A DNA stretch of 64,000 bases from Thioclava arctica (GTDB lineage: Bacteria; Pseudomonadota; Alphaproteobacteria; Rhodobacterales; Rhodobacteraceae), in assembly GCF_040892615.1 (NCBI RefSeq), contig NZ_JBFRYC010000001.1, positions 124,001 to 188,000 of the forward strand. Direction: 5' to 3'. Under the pieces are notes generated by a model, which was given only the letters and a program-made list of their open reading frames with translations, had not been told where the DNA came from and searched no databases. Below, piece after piece: positions 52,852 through 61,860 of the stretch (positions are counted from its first letter, which is position 1; every line of letters begins with the position of its first letter). The position numbers and the translations under genes were made by a program.

Positions 52852-53778
52852 ATGACCCATTTTCTCGACATTCACAAAACCGACCCGACCGCGCTGCGCG
52901 CAATGATCGATCAGGGCATCGCGATGAAGCAGGCCCGCCAAGACCGCCCCAAGGGCGCGCCCGATGACGAGCAGCCGCTGGCAGGGCGCATGGTGGCGTT
53001 GATCTTTGAAAAACCCTCGACGCGCACGCGGGTCAGTTTCGATGTCGGCGTGCGCCAGATGGGCGGGCAGACGATGGTGTTGTCGGGCAGCGATATGCAG
53101 CTTGGCCATGGCGAAACGATTGCCGACACGGCGCGCGTTCTCAGCCGCTATGTCGATCTGATCATGATCCGCACGTTTGAGGAAGAAACCCTGCTGGAGA
53201 TGGCTGAATATGCGAGCGTTCCGGTGATCAACGGGCTGACGGATCGCACCCATCCCTGCCAGATCATGGCCGATGTGATGACCTACGAGGAACATCGCGG
53301 TCCGATCAAGGGCAAGAAAGTGGTGTGGTCGGGGGACGGCAACAATGTCTGCGCCTCGTTCCTGCATGCCGCCGGGCAGTTCGGGTTCGATTTCACCTTC
53401 ACCGGACCGCCGCCGCTGGACCCCGAAGCCGCATGGCTGGAGTTCGCGCGTTCCAAAGGCGTGCAGGCCGTGATCGAGCGCGATCCGGTCAAGGCCGTTG
53501 CGGGGGCGGATCTGATCGTGACCGACACCTGGGTGTCGATGCATGACCCGGAATCGGCCAAAGAGCGTCGCCACAACCAGTTGCGGGGTTATCAGGTCAA
53601 CGAAGAGTTGATGTCGCATGCCAATCCAGACGCTTTGTTCATGCATTGCCTGCCTGCGCATCGCAACGATGAGGTCACCAGCGCGATCATGGACGGCCCG
53701 CAATCTGTGATTTTCGACGAGGCGGAAAACCGTCTGCACGCGCAAAAGGCGGTGATGCGCTATTGTTTGGGGCTGTAG
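52852..53778 (+). CDS. argF: Ornithine carbamoyltransferase
   Basis: 308 residues from ATG 52852. Carbamoyl phosphate motif EKPSTRTRVSFD near 47-58 (STRTR), ornithine-side motifs HPCQIMADVMTYEEH near 131-145, and HCLPAHRNDEV near 263-273 with the active-site Cys. It makes citrulline from ornithine and carbamoyl phosphate. The HCLPAHR loop is that of true ornithine carbamoyltransferases rather than acetylornithine ones. Confidence 0.96.
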   Translation: MTHFLDIHKTDPTALRAMIDQGIAMKQARQDRPKGAPDDEQPLAGRMVALIFEKPSTRTRVSFDVGVRQMGGQTMVLSGSDMQLGHGETIADTARVLSRYVDLIMIRTFEEETLLEMAEYASVPVINGLTDRTHPCQIMADVMTYEEHRGPIKGKKVVWSGDGNNVCASFLHAAGQFGFDFTFTGPPPLDPEAAWLEFARSKGVQAVIERDPVKAVAGADLIVTDTWVSMHDPESAKERRHNQLRGYQVNEELMSHANPDALFMHCLPAHRNDEVTSAIMDGPQSVIFDEAENRLHAQKAVMRYCLGL

Positions 53779-53789
53779 CGCGGCGGCGG

Positions 53790-53822
53790 CGGCGGGTGGG
53801 CCATGTTTTTGCCCGCTTGCCG
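53790..53822 (+). terminator. Hairpin after argF
   Basis: Arms 53790-53801 and 53811-53822 pair over 12 bases with three G-T pairs. The loop holds five T, but no T-run follows the stem. It could pause or end the argD-argF transcript. Confidence 0.4.
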
Positions 53823-54165
53823 CGAGGTGGGGGCGAATCCGTTGACTGAAAATTGATTCGTTTTGCGGCTTTGTGTTTTGCCCGGGTGATTCTCGCCGCG
53901 TAGGGTGCAGATTCGCCAGATTCGAGCAAGGCCGCGAAATTTCTACGAGATTTCGGACTGAGCGGAGGCAGTTTGAGCCCTCCAAAAGGCCGCGAGCGCC
54001 CCGGTTTTGCGCTATTAACGCCACATCCGTGCTAAAGTGCAACAGTTAGCCTCTGCCCAGAAGAGAGCCCGGGTTTTATACTTTAAAAGGCCGTGAACCT
54101 ATGCAAATCTCGCCTACGATGCTGCCATACGGAGGCGGCTCCTATCAGTAATGACGGAGATTACT
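53823..54165. other. Long leader or promoter region before the 62-residue peptide gene
   Basis: 343 bases without a convincing gene. A+T-rich patches lie at 53843-53880 and at 54073-54090 (TTTTATACTTTAAAAGG), the latter a plausible -10 region, about 80 bases before the ATG. GGAGGCGGCTCC and GACGGAGATTACT lie just upstream of the start. No other structure stands out. Confidence 0.4.
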
Positions 54166-54354
54166 ATGAAAAAAATCGCTACTATCGCCCTGGCCCTCGG
54201 CCTCACTGGTTCCGCTGCTTTCGCTGGTGGTTACACCGCGCCGGTCGTCGAGCCCGAGCCCGTTGTGGTTCAGCAGTCGTCCTCTTCGAACGCAGGGATC
54301 ATCATCCCGGTTCTGCTGCTGGTTGCAGTCGCTGTTGCAGCGTCCAACAACTAA
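54166..54354 (+). CDS. Small exported peptide with C-terminal membrane segment
   Basis: 62 residues from ATG 54166 with GGAGATTACT before it. A signal peptide (MKKIATIALALGLTGSAAFA, residues 1-20) is followed by GGYTAPVVEPEPVVVQQ, a Ser run, and a hydrophobic C-terminus (IIIPVLLLVAVAVAA, about 43-58). The spacing of ribosome-binding site, highly biased codons (GCT, GGT, CTG) and a strong terminator suggest strong expression. I recall similar peptides in many Rhodobacteraceae but know of no function. It is convergent with yjbF, whose relatives in E. coli follow the small secreted YjbE. Confidence 0.8.
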   Translation: MKKIATIALALGLTGSAAFAGGYTAPVVEPEPVVVQQSSSSNAGIIIPVLLLVAVAVAASNN

Positions 54355-54375
54355 GTTCAGTTTCGACTGAACTAG

Positions 54376-54407
54376 AAAAGGCCGGAGCGCAAGCTCCGGT
54401 CTTTTTT
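54376..54407 (+). terminator. Strong terminator of the 62-residue peptide gene
   Basis: Stem AAAAGGCCGGAGC (54376-54388), tetraloop GCAA (54389-54392, GNRA type), then GCTCCGGTC and TTTTTTT. One G-T pair. Confidence 0.95.
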
Positions 54408-54463
54408 TATCTGCCGTGGCAGCCCGATGGGCAGCGGTGATGCACAGATCAAAATGGCACGAA

Positions 54464-54489
54464 AAAAGCCCCCGAAATCGGGGGCTTTT
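54464..54489. terminator. Bidirectional terminator, mainly for yjbF-yjbH
   Basis: Arms AAAAGCCCCCG (54464-54474) and CGGGGGCTTTT (54479-54489) with a four-base loop; A- and T-runs on either side allow use from both strands. It lies 31 bases after the yjbF stop on the minus strand. Confidence 0.92.
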
Positions 54490-54520
54490 GTGTGTTTGGG
54501 GCGCTTCGTTCGGGGGCGGG

Positions 54521-55198
54521 TTAGTTGCGCAACTGTTGGATCGCAACATAGCCCAGTGCCGGGCCAACCCATTGCCGTGAGGCCAAAATCGTGCCCCCCG
54601 TAACCAGATAGCTCATATCAAGGCGCACACCCGAGCCCTCACAATGTTCGCCGACCTGCCGGGCGCTCACGGGGCCCTGTTGCACCATACCGCCCGGCGT
54701 GATCGTGCAGGAAACGGGCAGGGGGCGTTCCTCGCCATCGCCATCCAGATAGCGATAGACGCGCGGCGCGGTGCCAGCCTTGGCGGCGCGGATCAGCGCG
54801 CCTGCGGCAGTCGTATCCGCCGACATCAAGTCGCGCCCAAACCCGCGCGTGCCCGCCAGCAACCCGCCACGCAGCACGAAGGCGCGCTGATCAGGGGTCT
54901 GGTAGGTACGCATCGTGCCGTTTTGCCCGCGCATCGCGGCCACGGTCGCGGCTTTGCTGGCCTCGAATGTGACCATGATAACCGGACCTTGCAGCGATTG
55001 CAGCGCGGCGGCGGCCAGCGCGTTGGGGTCTTGGGGCGCCGCGGCAGCAGCCTTCTTTTTGCCCGGTAGCACCTGACCCAGCGCCGAGGTGACCATTTTC
55101 ACCCCGCCCGATTTCTTTTCCTGAATGCCGGCACTGTCATGGCTGCACGCGCCAAGGGCAGCGATCAGCGCGAGCGCGCGCAGGGGAGCTTGGCTCAT
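54521..55198 (-). CDS. YjbF-like lipoprotein
   Basis: 225 residues. Signal peptide with lipobox LGAC-SH (Cys near 18). The rest is a single YjbF/GfcB-type domain, with VIMVTFEASKAATVAAMRGQNG near 73-94, YQTPDQRAFVLRGGLLAGTRGFGRDLMSA near 99-127 and a final cysteine pair (SCTIT, HCEG). YjbF is an outer-membrane lipoprotein of the exopolysaccharide operon yjbEFGH. Start overlaps the yjbH stop by four bases (ATGA). No yjbG is present between them. Confidence 0.82.
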   Translation of the reverse strand: MSQAPLRALALIAALGACSHDSAGIQEKKSGGVKMVTSALGQVLPGKKKAAAAAPQDPNALAAAALQSLQGPVIMVTFEASKAATVAAMRGQNGTMRTYQTPDQRAFVLRGGLLAGTRGFGRDLMSADTTAAGALIRAAKAGTAPRVYRYLDGDGEERPLPVSCTITPGGMVQQGPVSARQVGEHCEGSGVRLDMSYLVTGGTILASRQWVGPALGYVAIQQLRN

Positions 55199-57288
55199 CG
55201 CCAGAACCTCCCCCAGTCGCGATATAGCCCGCCCTGCTGACTGCCATCCAGCGTCTCATACAGACGGCCATCGACATTCACGCGTGCCCCGCCATCGCCG
55301 ACATAGGGGCGCAGCGTGGTCGAGAAGCTCTTGAGCGAGGGCATGCCCGTCGCATAGCCCAGCGGGATCGTCAGGCGGATGCCCTTGTCGAACTTGCCGG
55401 GGCCGAAATCACTGCCCGACATATCGGTCATCGTTGCCCAAGCGCCGACTTTCCAGCCATTGGCCATCTCGCGATCCAGCGAAATCGTCGCGCCGAAATC
55501 GCGCGCCAGATAGCGCCCGACATCCAGCTCGCCCGTCAGCCCGTTGCCAAAGTCGTAATAGGCCGAAACGAAGGCCGTCGCGGTGGAGTAGTTGCGGAAC
55601 GAGAATCGCTGATCGAAATCGCGTTGCTTGACGAGATTGACCTCGGCCCCCAACGCCAGGCGGCTATCGACAGGTTTCCACAGCAATTCGCCCGAAACCC
55701 CACCATACATGCGTTCAAGCAGGCCGACCGTGACGCGCGAATAGACGTCATTTGCGGGCCGCCCGTAAGAGGCAATGGTCAGGTAGGGAATCGTGAGATC
55801 GCCGTGACGCTGATATTCATAAATATCGCTGCGCACATGTTGCACGGTCGAGGTTGAGGTTTTCGGGTTCGTATCAAGATTGCCGATTGCCTTTTGGCGC
55901 AGCGCCCCGGCAATGACCAAACCGGGCGCGAGTTCATAGCGCCCGCTGAGTGTGACGCCCAGATCGGCATGCAGATCGTTGGCCGGATCAAAGGGCGACA
56001 GTTCCAGATAGGGCGCAATGCCCCACATCAGGCGCGGATAGACGCCGGGGGTCGTCACGAAGCCTGCGTTGCCGCGCTCGCTTTCCCCGATTTGCGCAAC
56101 GGCGGCGATCTGCGTCGAGGGGCCGTTTTCCAGCCGCTCGATGTCAGAGCGTTTCAGCACCGTGGTGGAGGCTGGCATGCCGCGCTCCATCAAGGTGACC
56201 TTGATCGTCTCGACCGAGGCGGGCAGGGCGCGGCTGGCGATGCGCGCGGCGTGACCGATGGCTTGGGGATTGGCGCGATAGGTCTCGTTCGAGATGCGCA
56301 GATCGACGCTGGTGGGCGTGAGCTTCATCGCCTCAAGCACCTGACCGTCTTTTTGCAGCGCATCGCCGATGGATTTCTGGATCGCGGGTTGCGCGGTCGG
56401 GTCTTGCGCCCAATCGGTGGCATAGGCTTGCGGATTGCTGGCGCGCGACGGGCGCGGGGCGACCGGAATCGGCGCGCGCTCCAGCCCCGAGGGGGCGGCG
56501 GGTTGGCGCGGATCCAGCGCGATATTGAACTGGAAGCCAACCTTGGAGCCATGCAGCAGATAGCCCGACACCGAGGCGATATTGTTGATCTTGTAATCGA
56601 CGCCGAAATTCAGCGGGGTCTTGTTGTCAAACCCGTTTGCGGCGGTTTCGGCGGCGTAATCATCGTCGCTATATTCGGCCTTGAGCGCGATCTTATCGCT
56701 CACCTGCCAGATCACCGAGGCAAAAGGTGCCGAGGGCCCCTTGAACCAAGTGTCACTGTTCAGCCCGCCCGACCGCGACGGGGCAGGGCGCGTGCCGCCC
56801 CCCGATCCGCCAGACCCAAGCCGACCCCAGCCCCAGCCAACGCTGGCGCGCAGGCGCGGGGTGATCGTCTTGCTCGCGACGAGATATTCCGAGGCATAAA
56901 ACCCGTTATCAAACATATCACGCAGACCAACAGCAAAGGCCGGGCGCCAACCCTGCTCTTTGAGCAGTTGCAGATGCAGATCAAAGCTGCGGTCCTTGAG
57001 GGTATCGCCGCCAACGCCCAGACCCTTTTCGCGCGAAAAGCGGACGGTGGCGGTCAAGCGCGGGAACATCTGGAATGAGAAATTGGCCCGCTGGCTATCG
57101 GAATAGCCCGAAACAGAGGCGACAAGTTCACCATCGCGAAAACTCTCGGCGGTGGGGGTGTCGATGACGCCGGGCGCGCCCAGCGTGCCGATGCTCCAGG
57201 CAAGTTGATCCTGCGCATGGGCGGTTTGGGCAAACCCCATCCCCGCCAAAAGCGCAGCACTTGCGATACCACCTGTGATCCGTTTCAT
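55195..57288 (-). CDS. YjbH-like outer membrane exopolysaccharide protein
   Basis: 697 residues. Signal peptide to about residue 25 (TAHA-QD), then the YjbH beginning WSIGTLGAPGVIDTPTAESFRDGEL with repeated beta strands, consistent with an outer-membrane barrel pair. YjbH proteins are linked to secretion of an uncharacterised exopolysaccharide in E. coli. An insert with Pro/Gly/Ser-rich GGSGGGTRPAPSRSGG lies near residue 158-173. It is first in the unit with the yjbF-like gene; no glycosyltransferase is adjacent. Confidence 0.85.
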   Translation of the reverse strand: MKRITGGIASAALLAGMGFAQTAHAQDQLAWSIGTLGAPGVIDTPTAESFRDGELVASVSGYSDSQRANFSFQMFPRLTATVRFSREKGLGVGGDTLKDRSFDLHLQLLKEQGWRPAFAVGLRDMFDNGFYASEYLVASKTITPRLRASVGWGWGRLGSGGSGGGTRPAPSRSGGLNSDTWFKGPSAPFASVIWQVSDKIALKAEYSDDDYAAETAANGFDNKTPLNFGVDYKINNIASVSGYLLHGSKVGFQFNIALDPRQPAAPSGLERAPIPVAPRPSRASNPQAYATDWAQDPTAQPAIQKSIGDALQKDGQVLEAMKLTPTSVDLRISNETYRANPQAIGHAARIASRALPASVETIKVTLMERGMPASTTVLKRSDIERLENGPSTQIAAVAQIGESERGNAGFVTTPGVYPRLMWGIAPYLELSPFDPANDLHADLGVTLSGRYELAPGLVIAGALRQKAIGNLDTNPKTSTSTVQHVRSDIYEYQRHGDLTIPYLTIASYGRPANDVYSRVTVGLLERMYGGVSGELLWKPVDSRLALGAEVNLVKQRDFDQRFSFRNYSTATAFVSAYYDFGNGLTGELDVGRYLARDFGATISLDREMANGWKVGAWATMTDMSGSDFGPGKFDKGIRLTIPLGYATGMPSLKSFSTTLRPYVGDGGARVNVDGRLYETLDGSQQGGLYRDWGRFWR

Positions 57289-57498
57289 GCGTCTTCCCTC
57301 AAAACACTGCGTCTCTTGCGTCCTTCCTAGACGAGATCACACAGCTTTGCGAGCGCGGCGGGGACCGGATCGGTGTTTCTTGTGGCAGGGTTGCATCCTT
57401 GCCGCGCCTGATGTGGCGCGATCAGGGGCTGCGGTAATCTGTCTAAATGATCTGCGGAAAATGGGTGAAATAAGATAACATTATATAGCGAGGGACCG

Positions 57499-57741
57499 AT
57501 GTCTCAGAGAGTGCCCGAACTTGGTCCAAAACGGCGTGGTCACGGTGGGGGCACACAGAAAACATGGGGCAATATCGTGGCCGAGACCCGGTCTGATGAC
57601 CCGAATGAGGCGATTCTGATCCGCGCGCATGGCGCCGTGGTCAGCGCCTTTGTAAACGGAGGGGCGAAGAAGGTCGCGGCGCAAGGTAGCCCGCTGCCCT
57701 CAGCCGATCTCCGTGTGACTGGCGCGTCCCCGGTCGGGTAA
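57499..57741 (+). CDS. Small hypothetical protein
   Basis: 80 residues from ATG 57499 with GAGGGACCG before it. The middle (about 23-60, GNIVAETRSDDPNEAILIRAHGAVVSAF) has high-G+C codon use like neighbouring genes. No signal, membrane segment or known motif. A perfect 12-base inverted repeat follows the stop. I do not recognise it and it may be non-coding. Confidence 0.45.
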   Translation: MSQRVPELGPKRRGHGGGTQKTWGNIVAETRSDDPNEAILIRAHGAVVSAFVNGGAKKVAAQGSPLPSADLRVTGASPVG

Positions 57742-57743
57742 GC

Positions 57744-57782
57744 GACCCGGCGGCTTATTGCGTCTGTGATAGCCGCCGGGTC
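57744..57782. terminator. Perfect inverted repeat between convergent genes
   Basis: GACCCGGCGGCT (57744-57755) and AGCCGCCGGGTC (57771-57782), a 12-base perfect stem with a 15-base loop, ten bases before the stop of the iron alcohol dehydrogenase. No T-run, so it may act by structure alone. Confidence 0.6.
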
Positions 57783-57791
57783 CGCCCAAAC

Positions 57792-58946
57792 TCACATACA
57801 GGCCGCAAATAGCGCGCGGGTGTTTTCGCGTGTCATTTCAACGGGGTTGCCGCCACAAGACGGGTCTTCCAGCGCCATTTCGGTCAGCTCATCCAGACGC
57901 GCCGGGTCAACACCCATTGCCGTCAGGTTTTCCGGGATGGACAGCTCGGTGCGCAGCGCAAGAATGCGCGCCTTGAAGCCGTCAAACCCGCCCGCAATGC
58001 CTAAGTAAGCAGCGGCGCGGATGATGCGATCTTCGATCTCAGCACGGTTGAAATCAAGCACCATCGGCATCACCACCGCGTTCGTCGTGCCGTGATGGGT
58101 GCCATAAACCGCGCCGATCGGATGGCTCAGAGAATGGATCGCGCCCAGCCCCTTTTGGAACGCCACAGCGCCCATGGCAGCAGCCGACATCATCTGCGCG
58201 CGCGCGTCCAGATCATTGGGCGTGGCATAGGCGCGGGGCAGGTTTTCAAACACCAGCCGCATCCCTTCAAGGGCGATACCCTGACTCATCGGGTGGTAAT
58301 GCGGGCTGCAATAGGCCTCAAGGCAATGGGCCAGCGCATCCATTCCGGTGCCTGCGGTGATGAAGGCAGGCATGCCCACGGTCAACTCGGGGTCGCAGAT
58401 CGTGACGACGGGCAACAGTTTCGGGTGGAAGATAATCTTCTTTTTGTGGGTCTCTGAATTGGTCAGAACGCCTGCGCGCCCAACCTCGGACCCGGTGCCA
58501 GCAGTGGTGGGCACCGCAATGATCGGGGCGATGGCATCACTATCCGCACGCGTCCACCAATCGCCGATATCCTCAAGATCCCAGACGCTGAGATCGGGTT
58601 TCTGGCCCGCCATCAGTGCAATCATCTTGCCCAGATCAAGCGCCGAGCCGCCGCCGAAACACACCACGCCATCATGCCCGCCCGCTTTGTAAGCAGCGAT
58701 GCCGTCGGCCATGTTCTTCTCGTTCGGGTTCGGATCGACCTCGCTGAACACGGCGCGGCCCAGACCTGCGGCTGCAAGAATATCAAGGGCTTGCGCGGTG
58801 ATCGGCAGGGTGGACAGCGCCTTGTCGGTCACCAATAGCGGCTTGGCCATTCCGGCGGATTTGCAGTGATCGGCCAGTTCCGCGATCCGGCCGGGGCCGA
58901 ATTTGATCGCGGTGGGATAGGACCAGTTCGCAGTGGGAGCGTTCAT
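57792..58946 (-). CDS. Iron-containing alcohol dehydrogenase
   Basis: 384 residues from ATG 58946, whose A lies within the aldehyde dehydrogenase stop (ATGA overlap). Fe-ADH family: NAD-binding VCFGGGSALDLGKMIAL near 96-112, AVPTTAGTGSEVGRAGVL near 145-162, and metal-binding residues in DALAHCLEAY (near 206) and GAIHSLSHPIGAVYGTHHGTTNAV (near 268-291). It interconverts alcohol and aldehyde. As third gene of the unit after the ligase and aldehyde dehydrogenase, it would oxidise a (gamma-glutamyl-)amino alcohol in my reading; the substrate is inferred. Confidence 0.92.
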   Translation of the reverse strand: MNAPTANWSYPTAIKFGPGRIAELADHCKSAGMAKPLLVTDKALSTLPITAQALDILAAAGLGRAVFSEVDPNPNEKNMADGIAAYKAGGHDGVVCFGGGSALDLGKMIALMAGQKPDLSVWDLEDIGDWWTRADSDAIAPIIAVPTTAGTGSEVGRAGVLTNSETHKKKIIFHPKLLPVVTICDPELTVGMPAFITAGTGMDALAHCLEAYCSPHYHPMSQGIALEGMRLVFENLPRAYATPNDLDARAQMMSAAAMGAVAFQKGLGAIHSLSHPIGAVYGTHHGTTNAVVMPMVLDFNRAEIEDRIIRAAAYLGIAGGFDGFKARILALRTELSIPENLTAMGVDPARLDELTEMALEDPSCGGNPVEMTRENTRALFAACM

Positions 58947-60331
58947 TTCGTCACCTTCTTGAGATGGTAGGATTTCGGGCGCGTCAGCGCGTGATAGCCC
59001 AGCACCGACAGCGAGCCACCCCGGCCCGTTTCCTTGCAGCCCGTCCAGCACAAGGCCGGGTCAAGATAGTCGCAGCGGTTCATAAACACGGTGCCGGTTT
59101 GCAGCCGTGCACCAATCGCCTCGGCGCGTGCTGCATCAGCGGTCCAGAGCGAACAGGTCAGCCCATATTGGCAATCATTCATCGCCGCGATCGCCTCTTC
59201 GTCATTCTTGACCGACATGATGCCGACCACGGGGCCGAAGCTTTCTTCGCGCATCACCCGCATTTCATGATTGACGTTGATGAGGATTTGCGGCGCGAGA
59301 TACGCGCCCCCGTCATCGGCGGGGAACATCGCCGGGTCCAGCAGCGGCTGCGCGCCCTCGTTGATCGCATCCGCGACCTGACCGCGCACGACCTCGGCAA
59401 AGCGTTTATTGGCCATCGGGCCAAGCGTGGTATCGGCCTCAAACGGGTTGCCGAGTTTCAGCTTGCTCGCCCAGTCAATCGCCTTGCCCACGAAGGCGTC
59501 ATACAGGCTTTCATGCACGTAAATACGTTCAATCCCGCAGCAACATTGACCGGCGTTGAACAGCGCGCCATCCATCAGCCCATCGACGGCGGCGTCCAGA
59601 TCGGCGTCTTCGGCGACATAGCCGGGGTCTTTGCCCCCGAGTTCCAGTCCCATGCCGACAAATGTGCCAGCAGCAGCCTTTTCTAGCGCACGACCACCGC
59701 CGACAGAGCCGGTGAAGTTGATGAAATCAAAGGCGCGCTCGCCCAGCAGCGTCTCGGTCACGTCATGAGAGAGGAAGACGTTTTGGAACACGTCCTCGGG
59801 GATGCCGGCGGCGTGGAAGGCCTCGGCGATACGTTCGCCCACCAGCAGGGTTTGCGTGGCATGTTTCAGCACCACCGTGTTGCCCGCAATCAGCGCCGGC
59901 ACCAGCGAGTTGATCACCGTCATATAAGGGTAGTTCCACGGCGCGATGATCGCCACGACGCCCATCGGCTCGCGCGCGATCTGGCGCAGGGCGGTGGCGC
60001 TGTCTTCGATCACCATCGGCGCAAGCGAGGCTTCGGCAATCGAGATCATGTAGTTCGCACGCTCGTTCATGCCGCCAAATTCGCCGCCGTAACGGGTCGG
60101 GCGGCCCATCTGCCAAGCGAGCTCTTCGACGACGACATCTTTCATCTCGTTGAGCGCGGCAATCCCGGCCTGAACCAGCGCGATACGGTCCGCCAGCGGG
60201 CGCGCGGCCCAAGAGGGTTGCGCGGCACGTGCGCGCGCGACCATCATTTGCGCATCGGGGTGCGAGAGCGTTTCACGCGTTGCATAGACCTGCCCATCGA
60301 CGGGCGAGATACATTCGATCACTTTTGACAT
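58943..60331 (-). CDS. NAD(P)-dependent aldehyde dehydrogenase
   Basis: 462 residues from ATG 60331. ALDH superfamily: APWNYPYMTVINSLVPAL near 134-151, LELGGKDPGYV (catalytic Glu near 234), the nucleophile cysteine in NAGQCCCGIERIYV near 265-278, and EESFGPVVGI near 370. The CCC at the active site and the short N-terminus resemble aldehyde dehydrogenases of gamma-glutamyl-amine pathways (PuuC-like, KauB) and betaine/succinate semialdehyde types. Follows the glutamine-synthetase-like gene after 43 bases. Confidence 0.93.
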   Translation of the reverse strand: MSKVIECISPVDGQVYATRETLSHPDAQMMVARARAAQPSWAARPLADRIALVQAGIAALNEMKDVVVEELAWQMGRPTRYGGEFGGMNERANYMISIAEASLAPMVIEDSATALRQIAREPMGVVAIIAPWNYPYMTVINSLVPALIAGNTVVLKHATQTLLVGERIAEAFHAAGIPEDVFQNVFLSHDVTETLLGERAFDFINFTGSVGGGRALEKAAAGTFVGMGLELGGKDPGYVAEDADLDAAVDGLMDGALFNAGQCCCGIERIYVHESLYDAFVGKAIDWASKLKLGNPFEADTTLGPMANKRFAEVVRGQVADAINEGAQPLLDPAMFPADDGGAYLAPQILINVNHEMRVMREESFGPVVGIMSVKNDEEAIAAMNDCQYGLTCSLWTADAARAEAIGARLQTGTVFMNRCDYLDPALCWTGCKETGRGGSLSVLGYHALTRPKSYHLKKVTK

Positions 60332-60374
60332 GGGGTCTCCTTGCGGGCCGAACTGCCCGCGTATTGGCAAAGTC

Positions 60375-61736
60375 TTAGGCGCGTTCAAAGCCGCGCGCAC
60401 GTTCCCAATCGGTCACGACGCGGTTTTGTTCGCGAATTTCCCAGCGCGCGGCGTGGGTGTAATGGGCCATCACCTGATCGCCAAAGGCGGCGCGCAGCAT
60501 GTCGCTGGCCTGTAGCGCATCGGCGGCCTCGGGCAGGGATTTGGGCACATCGACCACATCGCCCGCTTTGTAGAGATCGCCCCCCGCCTCTGGTCCGGGA
60601 TCGATTTCGCCCTCAATCCCGGCAAGGCCAGCGGCCAGCAGCGCCGCGCAGGCCAGATAGGGGTTCAAGTCCGATCCACCAATGCGGCATTCCACGCGCA
60701 CGGATTTGGTGCCTTCGCCGCAAATGCGGAAACCTGCCGTGCGGTTGTCAAGCGACCAGACCGCCTTGGTAGGGGCAAACAGCCCCTCGCAGAACCGCTT
60801 GTAGCTGTTGGTGTAGGGGGCGAGGAAATAGGTAATGTCGCGGGCGTATTTCAACTGCCCGCCAAGGAAATGGCGCATCAGGTCTGACATGCCATGGGGC
60901 GCATCGGCGTCATGAAACGCGTTCTTGCCGCCTTTCCAAAGCGATTGGTGGACGTGGCTCGACGAGCCTGCCTTGTCAGTGTGATATTTCGCCATGAAGG
61001 TCGCAGAATAGCCGTGCTGCTGGGCGATCTCTTTGGCGCATTGCTTGACCAGAACATGCATGTCTGCGGTCTCAAGCCCGGCGGCGTATTTCACGTTCAG
61101 CTCTTCCTGACCGCGCTCTGCCTCGCCCTTGGAGCATTCCACCGGAATCCCCGCATGATACAGTGCATTGCGCATGTCACGCAGCGCGGGTTCGGTGCGC
61201 GCATTGCCAAGGATCGAGTAGTCGATATTGTGGCGCGCGACGGGGGTCGGGTCGGGATAGCCTGCATCAAACAGTTCGGGATAGCTTTCTTCGAACAGGA
61301 AGAATTCCAGCTCGGTTGCCATCATCACATCAAACCCCAGCGCCTTGGCGCGCGCGATCTGCGATTTCAGCATCGAGCGGGGCGCGTGGGGCACGGGCGT
61401 GCCGTGATGATCAAGCAGATCGCACAACACCAGGGCGGTGCCGGGCACCCACGGGATCAGGCGCAACGTTTCCATATCGGGCTTCATGACATAATCGCCA
61501 TAGCCGCGTTCCCAGCTAGAGGCCTCATAGCCCGGCACGGTTTCCATCTCGAGATCGGTGGCCAGCAGGTAGTTGCAGCAATGGGTTTCTTCCCAAGCGC
61601 TGGCGACGAAATGCGCGGCGTGGAACCGCTTGCCCTGAAGACGGCCCTGCATATCAATCAGGGCGACGATCACGGTGTCGATCTCACTGGCTTTGACAGC
61701 CTTTTTGAGCGCATCGAATGAGAACTTGGCGGGCAT
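60375..61736 (-). CDS. Glutamine synthetase-family ligase (probable gamma-glutamylamine synthetase)
   Basis: 453 residues from ATG 61736 with GGAGGATTCC before it. GS fold: beta-grasp N-terminal part (about 15-105), then MATELEFFLFEESYPELF near 138-155 (metal-binding Glu), GSSSHVHQSLWKGGKNAF near 258-275 (His, ATP/metal), APYTNSYKRFCEG near 305, and GEGTKSVRVECRIGGSDLNPYL near 343-364. Bacterial biosynthetic GS have N-x-x-R and an adenylylated Tyr near the C-terminus; that Tyr motif is not evident. Such enzymes (PuuA, IpuC, GlnA4-type) join glutamate to amines. Substrate is inferred from the ADH/ALDH context. Confidence 0.88.
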   Translation of the reverse strand: MPAKFSFDALKKAVKASEIDTVIVALIDMQGRLQGKRFHAAHFVASAWEETHCCNYLLATDLEMETVPGYEASSWERGYGDYVMKPDMETLRLIPWVPGTALVLCDLLDHHGTPVPHAPRSMLKSQIARAKALGFDVMMATELEFFLFEESYPELFDAGYPDPTPVARHNIDYSILGNARTEPALRDMRNALYHAGIPVECSKGEAERGQEELNVKYAAGLETADMHVLVKQCAKEIAQQHGYSATFMAKYHTDKAGSSSHVHQSLWKGGKNAFHDADAPHGMSDLMRHFLGGQLKYARDITYFLAPYTNSYKRFCEGLFAPTKAVWSLDNRTAGFRICGEGTKSVRVECRIGGSDLNPYLACAALLAAGLAGIEGEIDPGPEAGGDLYKAGDVVDVPKSLPEAADALQASDMLRAAFGDQVMAHYTHAARWEIREQNRVVTDWERARGFERA

Positions 61737-61816
61737 GGAATCCTCCGGGTGGTCAGCAGGCTGCGCGACAGTGCCGCGCGGCGGCGCGCTCGGCAAGGGC
61801 CTGCGGATGGGAAAGA

Positions 61817-61849
61817 GGGCGCGCCCAGGAAATTTCCCCCGACGCGCCC
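61817..61849 (-). terminator. Partial terminator or attenuator between dctP and the ligase gene
   Basis: GGGCGCG (61817-61823) pairs with CGCGCCC (61843-61849), with further pairing inside (CC/GG). In the minus-strand RNA the stem follows the dctP stop by 11 bases and is followed by TCTTTCCC. Such a leaky hairpin would give more binding protein than enzyme. Confidence 0.6.
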
Positions 61850-61860
61850 CCGGTTGTTAC

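Noticed and set aside
54166..54354. Calling the 62-residue peptide YjbE
   Set aside because: It is on the opposite strand from yjbF-yjbH and has no clear sequence similarity to YjbE beyond size and export signal.
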